DNA of 15,029 nucleotides from Massilia sp. UBA2709. GTDB lineage: Bacteria; Pseudomonadota; Gammaproteobacteria; Burkholderiales; Burkholderiaceae_D. A model generated the notes under the pieces. The model had not been told where the DNA came from and ran no database searches. It saw only the letters and a list, made by a program, of their open reading frames with translations. The DNA is taken from contig DEKZ01000197.1 of assembly GCA_002354135.1 (NCBI GenBank), positions 1-15,029 of the forward strand. The letters are read 5' to 3'. Shown here piece by piece: positions 1-6,638 of this stretch (positions are counted from its first letter, which is position 1; each line of letters opens with the position of its first letter). Made by a program: the position numbers and the translations under genes.

Positions 1-92
1 TCGCCCAGCGGCGGCAAGGGCGCGCAGCCGTAGGTCGCCGCCGCGACGACGACCAGCGCTGCCGCCCCTGCCCGGAACGCCGGCACGCGCAT
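1..92 (-). CDS. N-terminus of an exported protein, possibly a lipoprotein (partial)
   Basis: Thirty codons are visible before the window edge. The start is an ATG three bases after the enoyl-CoA hydratase stop, with an AAGGA Shine-Dalgarno-like stretch inside the end of that gene. This suggests translational coupling in one operon. The peptide opens with basic residues (R2, R7), then an Ala/Val-rich hydrophobic core (about residues 8-20), then TYGCAPLPP. That is the shape of a signal peptide. The Cys at 23 could be a lipidation site, but the preceding T-Y-G is a poor lipobox, so a type I signal peptide is equally possible. The mature part is outside the window, so no function can be given. 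Confidence 0.5.
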   Translation of the reverse strand, partial: MRVPAFRAGAAALVVVAAATYGCAPLPPLG

Positions 93-95
93 CGC

Positions 96-872
96 TTACA
101 TTCCTTCGAAATTCGCCTTGCGCTTCTCGAGGAAAGCCGACATGCCTTCTTTCTGGGCCGGCGTGCCGAAGGCGGCGTGGAAGAAGCGACGCTCGTAGCG
201 CACGCCTTCGGTCAGCGTGGTTTCATACGCACGGTTGACCGAGTCCTTGATCGCCATGGCAACCGACACCGGCATCTCGGCGATGGTGTTGGCGACCGCC
301 AGCGCCTCTTCCATCAATTTCTCGGCCGGGAACACGCGCGACACCAGGCCGGTGCGCTCCGCCTCGGCCGCGTCGATCATGCGCGCCGTCAGCAGCATGT
401 CCATCGCCTTCGACTTGCCGATCGCGCGCGGCAGGCGCTGGGTGCCGCCGGCGCCCGGGGTGACGCCGACCTTGATCTCCGGCTGGCCGAACTTGGCGCT
501 GTCGGCGGCGATCAGGAAGTCGCACATCATCGCCAGTTCGCAACCGCCGCCCAGCGCATAGCCGGCGACCACGCCGATCACCGGCTTACGCACATTCAGG
601 ATGTGTTCCCAGTTGCGGCCGATGTAGTTGCCCGGATAGGTGTCGGCATAGGTGTAGTTGGCCATGGCGGCGATGTCGGCGCCGGCCGCGAACACCTTCT
701 CGCTGCCGGTCAGGACGATGACGTTGACCGCTGGATCGGCGTCGAACTGGTAGAGGGCGTGGCCCAGCTCGTTCATCATGTTGTCGTTCAGCGCGTTCAT
801 CGCCTTCGGACGGTTCAGGCGGATGACAACCACCTTGCCGTGGTTTTCGATCAGCAGGTCTGCGTATTCCAT
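96..872 (-). CDS. Enoyl-CoA hydratase (crotonase family, short-chain type)
   Basis: This 258-residue protein has the usual length of the crotonase family, whose hydratases add water to trans-2-enoyl-CoA in beta-oxidation and related acyl-CoA catabolism in the cytoplasm. The oxyanion-hole segment FAAGADIAAM lies at about 61-70. Both acid/base glutamates of true hydratases are present: E112 in GGGCELAMMCD and E132 in FGQPEI, 20 residues apart as in the mitochondrial enzyme. This favours hydratase over isomerase or dehalogenase relatives. PGAGGTQRLPR follows at about 139-149. The closest named relatives would be PaaF/EchA-like enzymes, but the substrate cannot be read from sequence and no thiolase or dehydrogenase neighbour helps. 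The ATG at 872 is preceded by AGGGG six bases away. A secreted-protein gene follows after 3 bases. Confidence 0.93.
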   Translation of the reverse strand: MEYADLLIENHGKVVVIRLNRPKAMNALNDNMMNELGHALYQFDADPAVNVIVLTGSEKVFAAGADIAAMANYTYADTYPGNYIGRNWEHILNVRKPVIGVVAGYALGGGCELAMMCDFLIAADSAKFGQPEIKVGVTPGAGGTQRLPRAIGKSKAMDMLLTARMIDAAEAERTGLVSRVFPAEKLMEEALAVANTIAEMPVSVAMAIKDSVNRAYETTLTEGVRYERRFFHAAFGTPAQKEGMSAFLEKRKANFEGM

Positions 873-906
873 GGGACACCCCTATCAAGTTGACGGTATG
901 GCCGCG

Positions 907-912
907 ATTGTA
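907..912 (-). promoter_or_regulatory. Possible -10 box for the enoyl-CoA hydratase gene
   Basis: Read on the minus strand this is TACAAT, one base from the sigma-70 consensus, 34 bases upstream of the hydratase ATG. The -35 region at 17 bases spacing (TCCTTT) is a poor match. A small inverted repeat, GTCC-AAAAA-GGAC (924-936), lies just upstream in the roughly 90-bp space shared with the divergent MFS gene. Confidence 0.35.
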
Positions 913-962
913 GCGCCTCTGCAGTCCAAAAAGGACGGTATCATTGCTCGTTCAGCAATATC

Positions 963-2243
963 TTGCGCGAGTTCATCATTACTACCGTACGCAACGTCCT
1001 GCAGAGCCTGCGTGGCGACGGGCTGCTGGGCAAGCCCGACTTCCGCCGCCTCTGGCTCAGCAGCGCGCTGACGCATTTCGGCGCCCAGATCACCCTGCTC
1101 GCGTTGCCGATCTGCGCCGTGCTCCTGATGCATGCGACCCCGAGCCAGATGGGCATCCTGGCCGCGCTCGAATCCCTGCCCTTCCTGCTGTTCGGCCTGC
1201 CCTCGGGCGTGCTGCTCGACCGCTGCCGCCGCCTGCCCATCATGATGTGCAGCGATGCCATGGTGGCGAGCGCCCTGGCCAGCGTGCCCCTGGCCTGGTG
1301 GTTCGACGTCCTGTCGATCCACTGGCTGTATGCGGTCGGCTTCGTGCTCGGAACCGGCTACACCGTCGGCGGCAGCGCCGAGCAGGTCTTCCTGACCTTT
1401 GTCGTCGGCCGCGAAGGCCTGGTCGACGCCCAGGCGAAGTTCGCCTCGACCGAATCGGCGGCGCGCCTGATCGGGCCCGGCATGGCGGGCGGCCTGGTGC
1501 AGGTACTGGGGGCGCCCTTCGCCGTCCTGTGTACGGTCGGCGGTTTCTTGGTCTCGCTGTGGAACTTGCGCCGCATCCGCGCGCGCGAACCCCAGCCGCC
1601 GCCGTCCAACACCCATCCGCTGCAGGAAATCCGCGAAGGGCTGGCTTTTGTGTGGCATCACCCCCTGCTGCGCACCCTGGCCTGGACTTCGGGCTGCTGG
1701 CATTTGCTCTTTTATGGCTACATGGCCCTGCACGTGATGTTCGCCACGCGTGTGCTCGGCATGGCGCCGGGCGTCATGGGCACGGCGCAGATGCTGGGCG
1801 GCGTCGGCATCCTGGCCGGCTCGCTGCTGGTCAAGCCGCTGTCGAACCGTTACGGCACCGGCCGTGCGATCCTGGTTGGATTGTGCGTCTCGGCGCTCGG
1901 CTTCGCCCTGATGCCGGCGATCCCGACGCAACTGATGGGCAGCGCCAGGCTGAGCGCCATCGCCTACGGCCTGGTGGTCTTCCTGCTCGACTGCGGCGCA
2001 ACCCTGTTCTTCGTGCCGTATATCGCGCTGCGCCAGCGCGTCACGCCAGACGCCGTGCTGGGACGGATGGTGGCGACCATGCGCTCGCTGACGGTCGCGG
2101 CCGCGCCGCTGGGCGCGCTGCTGGCCGGAGCGCTGGCCGAGCGCTTCAGCGTGCGCATCGGGCTGGCGTGCGTGGCGGTGGCGGCGGTCGTGCTGGCCCT
2201 TGGCGCCGTCGGCGGCACCCGCTTACGGGATGTGAACGACTGA
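963..2243 (+). CDS. Major facilitator superfamily transporter (MFS_3/EntS-like exporter type)
   Basis: About 426 residues, almost entirely hydrophobic helices separated by short loops, consistent with a 12-helix MFS transporter in the inner membrane. The loop between helices 2 and 3 has the MFS motif-A pattern GVLLDRCRRLP (about residues 79-89), and the N-terminal PDFRRLWLSSALTHFGAQIT resembles the MFS_3 (EntS/multidrug exporter) group. A proton-driven exporter is the likely role; the substrate is unknown. The start is uncertain: the frame has no ATG or GTG before the first helix. The only plausible codon is TTG at 963, which lacks a Shine-Dalgarno sequence, while a good AAAGGA (930-935) upstream is spaced for a TTG at 944 in another frame. 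The gene is divergent from the hydratase and ends 23 bases from the convergent small membrane-protein gene. Confidence 0.85.
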   Translation: MREFIITTVRNVLQSLRGDGLLGKPDFRRLWLSSALTHFGAQITLLALPICAVLLMHATPSQMGILAALESLPFLLFGLPSGVLLDRCRRLPIMMCSDAMVASALASVPLAWWFDVLSIHWLYAVGFVLGTGYTVGGSAEQVFLTFVVGREGLVDAQAKFASTESAARLIGPGMAGGLVQVLGAPFAVLCTVGGFLVSLWNLRRIRAREPQPPPSNTHPLQEIREGLAFVWHHPLLRTLAWTSGCWHLLFYGYMALHVMFATRVLGMAPGVMGTAQMLGGVGILAGSLLVKPLSNRYGTGRAILVGLCVSALGFALMPAIPTQLMGSARLSAIAYGLVVFLLDCGATLFFVPYIALRQRVTPDAVLGRMVATMRSLTVAAAPLGALLAGALAERFSVRIGLACVAVAAVVLALGAVGGTRLRDVND

Positions 2244-2266
2244 AAGCCATTGGCAGTGACATGCAC

Positions 2267-2539
2267 TCAGTACAGCAAGCTCAGCATCGCGACGACAATA
2301 CAAAAACTCAGCAGAATGCTGACGGCAGCAGCGCCGACATATTCTTTTTTATGCATGTAGTACGCCGAACATATGCCGACACATCCAAATACGAAACCGA
2401 TCGCGAGCGCCAGGAGCCATACAACTGCCTCGCCATACGAGCTTCGTGTTGGAGCCAGCCAAAGCATCAGGTAACGGGCACCGAGAATCGCCAGTATTCC
2501 ATACAACATGAAGCCGCCCAACAGCATCGTCCACTTCAT
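2267..2539 (-). CDS. Small membrane protein, three predicted helices, unknown family
   Basis: A 90-residue protein from the ATG at 2539, chosen because GGGGAGAG lies five bases before it. An ATG 14 codons upstream would add a charged, non-membrane tail and has no better site. Three hydrophobic segments are visible: about residues 4-28 (LLGGFMLYGILAILGARYLML), 37-62 (VVWLLALAIGFVFGCVGICS) and 68-90. The short HKKEY loop precedes the last helix. I do not recognise the family. The DNA is clearly richer in A and T than its neighbours and uses codons such as ATA and TTA that are rare around it, so recent acquisition or weak selection is possible. It lies 99 bases downstream of the DUF2145-like gene on the same strand, probably as its own unit. 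Confidence 0.62.
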   Translation of the reverse strand: MKWTMLLGGFMLYGILAILGARYLMLWLAPTRSSYGEAVVWLLALAIGFVFGCVGICSAYYMHKKEYVGAAAVSILLSFCIVVAMLSLLY

Positions 2540-2638
2540 GATCTCTCCCCGGTCCCGAATGCCTCTACGATACGGCCCCAAGAAATTGCTGATCTTGATG
2601 CGGTCGGCTCGTTGAGACAGTCAGCTCGGCTGCGCTAG

Positions 2639-3451
2639 TTACCTTGCCGTTTCCGGCAGCGCCACCCGTGTCTCCGGACAACCCATCGTCTGGCAGCCGT
2701 TCGGCAGCGTCCGCAGCCAGGTCACGATCGAATCGACCGTGACGGTCTGTATCCGGCCGCTCCAGCGCAGTTCTGAAGGATGATCGTCGAAAGCGACATT
2801 GGCCTTGGTGACGCGCGCGCCGAGCCGGGTCAGCGCGCCGAGCTCGAGCTGGGTCGGCGCATAGCCGTTCGCCTTCAGCCAGGCCTGGGCCGTGGCGCGG
2901 GTATTCGCCTCGTCCTCGGGCGCGACGGCGTAGGCCAGCATCTCCAGCACCCAGCCGTTCGAATTCTGGTAGCGCGTGCTGAACGGATAGGCCACCAGGC
3001 TGTAATGAGGCTCGAGGTAATCCTTGGCCTTCTTGCCCAGCAAGGCCTTTTTCAGGCGCGCCTGGGCCTCGGGAGCCAGGCGCCAGATGCCGGCCTGGTA
3101 GCGGAAGGGGGAATCGGCGAAGAAGTTGAGCAGCCCTTCGTCGTACAAGGCCGACGAGGCGGTGCCGCAGGAATTGAGCTTATGGACGACCGACCAGGCG
3201 CCCGCCGGGTGCTCGCGCAACGCGAACGCCATGTGCGAATAGGTCAGCCCGTACTTCGACAGGTCCTGCCCGGCGCGCGCGATCAGGACGACCTCGTCGT
3301 CGATCTGCTCGAGCGCGGCGCGCGTGGCATCGGCCATCTGCAAGCCCAGGCGCGCCATGTCCGGCGCGGGATCCGGTGCTTCGCAAGGCCTGCCGGCAGC
3401 AGCGGCGCCGGCCGCCAGGACCAGCACCGCCGCAAGCAGCGTCCGGCGCAC
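2639..3451 (-). CDS. Exported DUF2145-like protein
   Basis: A 270-residue protein starting at GTG, two bases after the TGA of the upstream gene, so probably translationally coupled. Residues 1-19 form a signal peptide (MRRTLLAAVLVLAAGAAAA, cleavage near AAA-GRPC), placing it in the periplasm. The segments VLIARAGQDLSKYGLTYSHM (55-74), HKLNSCGTASSALY (90-103) and YQNSNGWVLEML (161-172) match what I recall of DUF2145, a family without assigned function; I could not check this against a profile. Four cysteines (23, 95, 253, 258) might form disulphides. The conserved-looking His73 and Cys95 recall papain/NlpC-like hydrolases, but that is speculation. Its operon partner is a small exported protein, and mltA lies upstream on the same strand, so a cell-envelope role is a reasonable guess. 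Confidence 0.75.
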   Translation of the reverse strand: MRRTLLAAVLVLAAGAAAAGRPCEAPDPAPDMARLGLQMADATRAALEQIDDEVVLIARAGQDLSKYGLTYSHMAFALREHPAGAWSVVHKLNSCGTASSALYDEGLLNFFADSPFRYQAGIWRLAPEAQARLKKALLGKKAKDYLEPHYSLVAYPFSTRYQNSNGWVLEMLAYAVAPEDEANTRATAQAWLKANGYAPTQLELGALTRLGARVTKANVAFDDHPSELRWSGRIQTVTVDSIVTWLRTLPNGCQTMGCPETRVALPETAR

Positions 3452-3453
3452 GG

Positions 3454-3918
3454 TCAGCCGCGCGCTTTCGAGTGCAACAGGCCGCCGTCGGGCGGGGTCA
3501 TCACACCGATCGTCGTGGCGCCCTTCTTGAGGGTATAACCGCTCTTGCCGATCGGCTCGATGCCGAGCTCGTCGTCGACCTTCAGCCCCTGCGAACGCGC
3601 AGTCCGGGTCGCCACCATGGTGTCGATCTGCATGGTCTGGTCTTCGCTGCGCAGCGCGACGGCGGTCTTGTCGCCTTGCGGACGCAGAGCGGCGACGCGC
3701 CAGCGCTTCTGGCTGTCGAGGTCGCCGGACGCCGCCTGCGACAGCTTCTTCCCGCTTTGGTGGGACAGGATGAAAGGCGACGCGACGACGATGACGGCGC
3801 TCAGGGCGCTGGCTTCGGATGCCGTGAGGTTCATCTCGGCCGATGCCGGCGCTGGCACCGTAAGGGTGGCGGCAAGGGTGACGGCAACTACGAGGGTGAC
3901 GAATGGTGCTACGCGCAT
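3454..3918 (-). CDS. Small exported protein of unknown function
   Basis: From the ATG at 3918 the product has 154 residues. This start was preferred over one 37 codons upstream because it puts a textbook signal peptide at the N-terminus: MRVAPFVTLVVAVTLAATL... with ASA-EMNL cleavage near residue 27. A second hydrophobic stretch, SALSAVIVVASPFILS (about 37-52), follows and could be a membrane anchor. The rest is a soluble domain containing DSQKRWRVAALRPQGDKTAVALRS and GKSGYTLKKGATTIGVM, probably beta-rich. I do not recognise a family. The gene is followed after two bases by the DUF2145-like gene, so the two probably act together in the periplasm. Confidence 0.7.
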   Translation of the reverse strand: MRVAPFVTLVVAVTLAATLTVPAPASAEMNLTASEASALSAVIVVASPFILSHQSGKKLSQAASGDLDSQKRWRVAALRPQGDKTAVALRSEDQTMQIDTMVATRTARSQGLKVDDELGIEPIGKSGYTLKKGATTIGVMTPPDGGLLHSKARG

Positions 3919-3937
3919 GAGGTGTCCAATCAGGTGA

Positions 3938-3989
3938 GCCGGCTGAAGCGCCGGCGTTGCCACGATAGTGCGGCTGAGAATGCGGCTGA
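3938..3989. repeat. Hairpin and short direct repeat in the mltA downstream gap
   Basis: The 121-bp gap between the mltA stop and the next gene start holds a GCCGGC-TGAAGC-GCCGGC inverted repeat (3938-3943 with 3950-3955). It also holds two copies of TGCGGCTGA (3969-3977, 3981-3989) three bases apart. There is no T-run after the hairpin on either strand, so it is not a canonical terminator. It may be an mRNA-stabilising structure or part of a regulatory site for the gene starting at 3918. Confidence 0.3.
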
Positions 3990-4039
3990 AAAGCACCGCC
4001 AACTTAGCCGAAATTGAACAGCCGCGCAATGCAATCTGC

Positions 4040-5260
4040 CTATTTCGGCAGCAACACCCACACCGACCCGCTCTGCTTCATGCGCCCCGCATAGTCCGCC
4101 GCGTTCCCGCCGAAACCGAAGAAGAAATCCGCCCTGACCGGCCCGCGGATCGCGCCGCCGGTATCCTGCGCCAGCATCAGGCGCTGCATGGCTGCCCCGT
4201 CGGCCGGATGGGTCGTCGAGAGGAACAACGGCGCCCCCAGCGGCACGATCGAGGGATCGACCGCCACCGAGCGCTCGGGCGTGAGCGGCACGCCCAGCGC
4301 GCCTTTCGGCCCGACCGAGGGATCAGGCAGGCGCTCTTCGCGGAAGAAGATGTAGCTCGGGTTTACATTCAAGAGTTCCTGGCGGCGCGCCGGGTTGGCC
4401 GCGATCCAGGCCTTGATGCTCTGCGCCGAGACGCCATCGGCCGGCAATTCTCCCTGCTCCACCAGCCAGCGCCCGATCACCTTGTATGGATGGCCGTTCT
4501 GGTCGGCGAAGGCGATGCGCACGGTCTCGCCGGTCTCGGCGATGCGCACCCGGCCCGAGCCCTGGACCTCGAGAAAGAAGGCCTCGACCGGATCGTCGAC
4601 CCAGACCAGCTCCTTGCCGCTCAGGGGCGCACGCTCGATCTCGGCGCGGGTCGAGTACGGCACCACCGTCTTGCCGACCAGGCGTCCGCGCAGGCGCATG
4701 TTCTTCAGGCTGGGGTAGACGCTCGCCAGGTCGACCGTGACCAGGTCGTCCGGCACGCGGTAGAGCGGGGTCTGGAAAGCGCCGCCGCGCTTGCGCGAAC
4801 CGTGCAGCATCGGCTCGTAGTAGCCGGTGATGAGGCCGGTGTCGGCGCCGCCCGGCTCGCGCATCTGGTTCGGCACGAAATACGCCTCGAAATACTGGCG
4901 AATCGCGTTGCCGTCCTTGGCATCGACGCCGCCGGCCGCCGCGCAGGGATGCTTCCACTCGGCCTTTTTCGCCAGCACGCGGCAGGAGGCCATGAAAGCC
5001 GGCCAGGCCTGGCGCAGGTCGTCCTGGCGCCAGCCGGGCAAGGTGTCGAAGCTGACCGGGGTCATGGCCGGCACCGGTGGCGGCGGAGGAGGCGCCGGCG
5101 TGGGCGCCGGAATACCGATCGGGCCCACCGGCGGCGGCATCACGACGTCGGGCTGTTTCGATGGCTGCGGCTGCGGCGCCCGGGGCGGCGTGCCGCAGGC
5201 AGTCAGCAGGAGGGCGACGAGCGCGAAGGAAGCGGGTACACTGCGGCGTATCGATTGCAT
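4040..5260 (-). CDS. mltA: Membrane-bound lytic murein transglycosylase A, lipoprotein
   Basis: MltA cleaves the MurNAc-GlcNAc bond of peptidoglycan with formation of 1,6-anhydro-MurNAc, working from the inner face of the outer membrane. The 406-residue protein has a lipobox LLLTAC with lipidated Cys22. A long proline-rich linker (about 24-68) follows, then the MltA domain with TGLITGYYEP (141-150) and FFLEVQGSGR (228-237). The C-terminal 3D domain carries MLAQDTGGAI (362-371), whose Asp366 corresponds to the catalytic Asp of E. coli MltA. The C-terminus ends in the typical G-x-VWVLLPK. The ATG at 5260 has no visible Shine-Dalgarno sequence. The start lies only 12 bases from that of the divergent microprotein gene, so each promoter must overlap the other gene. 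Confidence 0.95.
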   Translation of the reverse strand: MQSIRRSVPASFALVALLLTACGTPPRAPQPQPSKQPDVVMPPPVGPIGIPAPTPAPPPPPPVPAMTPVSFDTLPGWRQDDLRQAWPAFMASCRVLAKKAEWKHPCAAAGGVDAKDGNAIRQYFEAYFVPNQMREPGGADTGLITGYYEPMLHGSRKRGGAFQTPLYRVPDDLVTVDLASVYPSLKNMRLRGRLVGKTVVPYSTRAEIERAPLSGKELVWVDDPVEAFFLEVQGSGRVRIAETGETVRIAFADQNGHPYKVIGRWLVEQGELPADGVSAQSIKAWIAANPARRQELLNVNPSYIFFREERLPDPSVGPKGALGVPLTPERSVAVDPSIVPLGAPLFLSTTHPADGAAMQRLMLAQDTGGAIRGPVRADFFFGFGGNAADYAGRMKQSGSVWVLLPK

Positions 5261-5272
5261 AAGGAACAGTCT

Positions 5273-5422
5273 ATGTGGATCTTGATGCTGGAAGCGGGCG
5301 TGGCCTTGTTCCTGCTCGTGTTTATCGTCTGGTGGACCATGTTCTCGGGCCGCCCGGAAGAGCGCAAGCGTCCGCTGCGCGAGGAGCGCAACGACGCGGC
5401 CAAACCCGACGCCGACGCTTGA
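5273..5422 (+). CDS. 49-residue single-helix membrane microprotein
   Basis: ATG at 5273 is preceded by AAGGAA six to seven bases away, a good ribosome-binding site. The product has 49 residues: one hydrophobic helix (about 3-23, LMLEAGVALFLLVFIVWW within it) and a highly charged tail, RPEERKRPLREERND, ending in KPDADA. This suggests an inner-membrane protein with a short N-terminus and a basic/acidic cytoplasmic tail. The gene fills the space between two certain genes exactly: 12 bases between its start codon and that of mltA, and its TGA abuts the TGA of apaG. I do not recognise a family. The strong ribosome site, clean membrane topology and tight fit argue that it is real. Confidence 0.7.
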   Translation: MWILMLEAGVALFLLVFIVWWTMFSGRPEERKRPLREERNDAAKPDADA

Positions 5423-5797
5423 TCAGTGCAGGCTGCGCGGCAGCGACAGCACGAATTCCGGAATCGCCACTTCGAAGCGGTGGCCATCCTCGGCCACGCA
5501 GAAGTACTCGCCGCGCATCGAGCCCTGGGGCGTGGCCAGCTGGGTGCCGCTGGTGTATTCGAACTGCTCGCCCGGCTTCAGCAGGGGCTGGTGCCCGACC
5601 ACACCCAGGCCCTTCACTTCCTGCACCTGGTTGTTGGCGTCGGTGATCACCCAGTGGCGCGAAATCAGCTGGGCCGGCACGCTGCCGGTATTGCGTATCG
5701 TGATCGTATAGGAAAACACATAGTTGTCGCGTTCCGGGTTGGATTGCTCCGGCAAGTGCTGGGTCCGGACGGTGACGGTGAAATCGTAGGCGGACAT
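5423..5797 (-). CDS. apaG: ApaG family protein
   Basis: A 124-residue protein with the full ApaG fold: an immunoglobulin-like beta sandwich. Signature segments are YTITIRNTGSVPAQLISRHWVITD (about 30-53), EVKGLGVVGHQPLLKPGEQFEYTSG (59-83) and TPQGSMRGEYFCV (88-100). ApaG was linked in enterobacteria to Co2+ resistance/Mg2+ homeostasis and is fused to F-box proteins in eukaryotes; its biochemical role is not settled. Start ATG is supported by AAGGGA just upstream. The 169-bp divergent space to rpe holds a short GC hairpin (5842-5859) and should contain both promoters. The apaG-rpe-gph-trp neighbourhood is one I associate with beta-proteobacteria. The gene is convergent, stop to stop, with the microprotein gene. 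Confidence 0.95.
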   Translation of the reverse strand: MSAYDFTVTVRTQHLPEQSNPERDNYVFSYTITIRNTGSVPAQLISRHWVITDANNQVQEVKGLGVVGHQPLLKPGEQFEYTSGTQLATPQGSMRGEYFCVAEDGHRFEVAIPEFVLSLPRSLH

Positions 5798-5927
5798 TGG
5801 CTTCCCTTTTCTGGTTATTAGTTGCCTGCGCGAATGTAATGGCCCGACGGCGGCCGGGCATGCGCAAAACGGCCATCATACCGTGCCCGAAAAAAGCCGG
5901 TTCACGCAAGCCGCATCAAGCTCGGCG

Positions 5928-5933
5928 TAAAAT
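5928..5933 (+). promoter_or_regulatory. Possible -10 box for rpe-gph
   Basis: TAAAAT, 33 bases upstream of the rpe start codon, is a good sigma-70 -10 hexamer in otherwise GC-rich DNA. No convincing -35 hexamer is visible at 16-18 bases spacing. The inferred leader would be about 27 bases. Confidence 0.4.
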
Positions 5934-5966
5934 AGACGGATTCTTGACCACCTCACCGTCACCGCA

Positions 5967-6638
5967 ATGACCACCTACCGCATCGCTCCCAGCATCCTGT
6001 CCGCCGACTTTGCCCGCCTGGGCGAGGAAGTCCGCAACGTCGTCGAAGCCGGCGCCGACATCATTCACTTCGACGTGATGGACAACCATTACGTGCCGAA
6101 CCTGACGATCGGTCCGCTGGTCTGCCAGGCGATCCGCCCGCACGTGCAGGTGCCGATCGACGTGCACCTGATGGTCAAACCGGTCGACCGCATCATCCCC
6201 GACTTCGCGAAAGCCGGCGCCAACATCATCACCTTCCACCCGGAAGCCTCGGAACATATCGACCGTACCCTGCAACTGATCCGCGACCACGGCTGCAAGG
6301 CCGGCCTGGTGTTCAACCCGGCCACCCCGATGCATTACCTGGAGCACGTGATGGACAAGATCGACATGATCCTCATCATGTCGGTCAACCCGGGCTTCGG
6401 CGGCCAGTCCTTCATTCCGGAAGCACTCAAGAAGATCGCGATCGCGCGCCGCATGATCGACGAATCGGGCCGCGACATCATGCTCGAGGTCGACGGCGGC
6501 ATCAAGGCCGAGAACATCGCAGCGGCCGCGGCCGCCGGCGCCGACACCTTCGTGGCCGGCTCGGCCATCTTCGGCAAGCCCGACTACAAGGCCGTGATCG
6601 ACGCCATGCGCGAGCAACTGGCCACGGTCGCCAAGTAA
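5967..6638 (+). CDS. rpe: Ribulose-phosphate 3-epimerase
   Basis: Interconverts D-ribulose 5-phosphate and D-xylulose 5-phosphate in the pentose phosphate pathway; cytoplasmic TIM barrel. The 223 residues match the family length. Visible motifs: APSILSADFARLGEEV at 7-22; IIHFDVMDNHYVPNLTIGP with metal ligand H34 and catalytic D36; DVHLMV with H67; MSVNPGFGGQSF at 138-149; and LEVDGGIK with catalytic D176. The start ATG has no clear Shine-Dalgarno sequence. Its TAA overlaps the ATG of gph by one base (TAATG), so the two are translationally coupled. Rpe with Gph ahead of trpE is a common beta-proteobacterial arrangement. Confidence 0.97.
   Translation: MTTYRIAPSILSADFARLGEEVRNVVEAGADIIHFDVMDNHYVPNLTIGPLVCQAIRPHVQVPIDVHLMVKPVDRIIPDFAKAGANIITFHPEASEHIDRTLQLIRDHGCKAGLVFNPATPMHYLEHVMDKIDMILIMSVNPGFGGQSFIPEALKKIAIARRMIDESGRDIMLEVDGGIKAENIAAAAAAGADTFVAGSAIFGKPDYKAVIDAMREQLATVAK

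Noticed and set aside
885..1931. 348-codon frame antisense to the MFS gene
   Set aside because: Gln/Arg/Ala-rich low-complexity translation, a shadow of the transporter frame.
3968..5272. Long plus-strand open frame antisense to mltA, running into the microprotein
   Set aside because: Only its last 49 codons, from the ATG at 5273, have a ribosome site and a sensible protein; the rest mirrors mltA.
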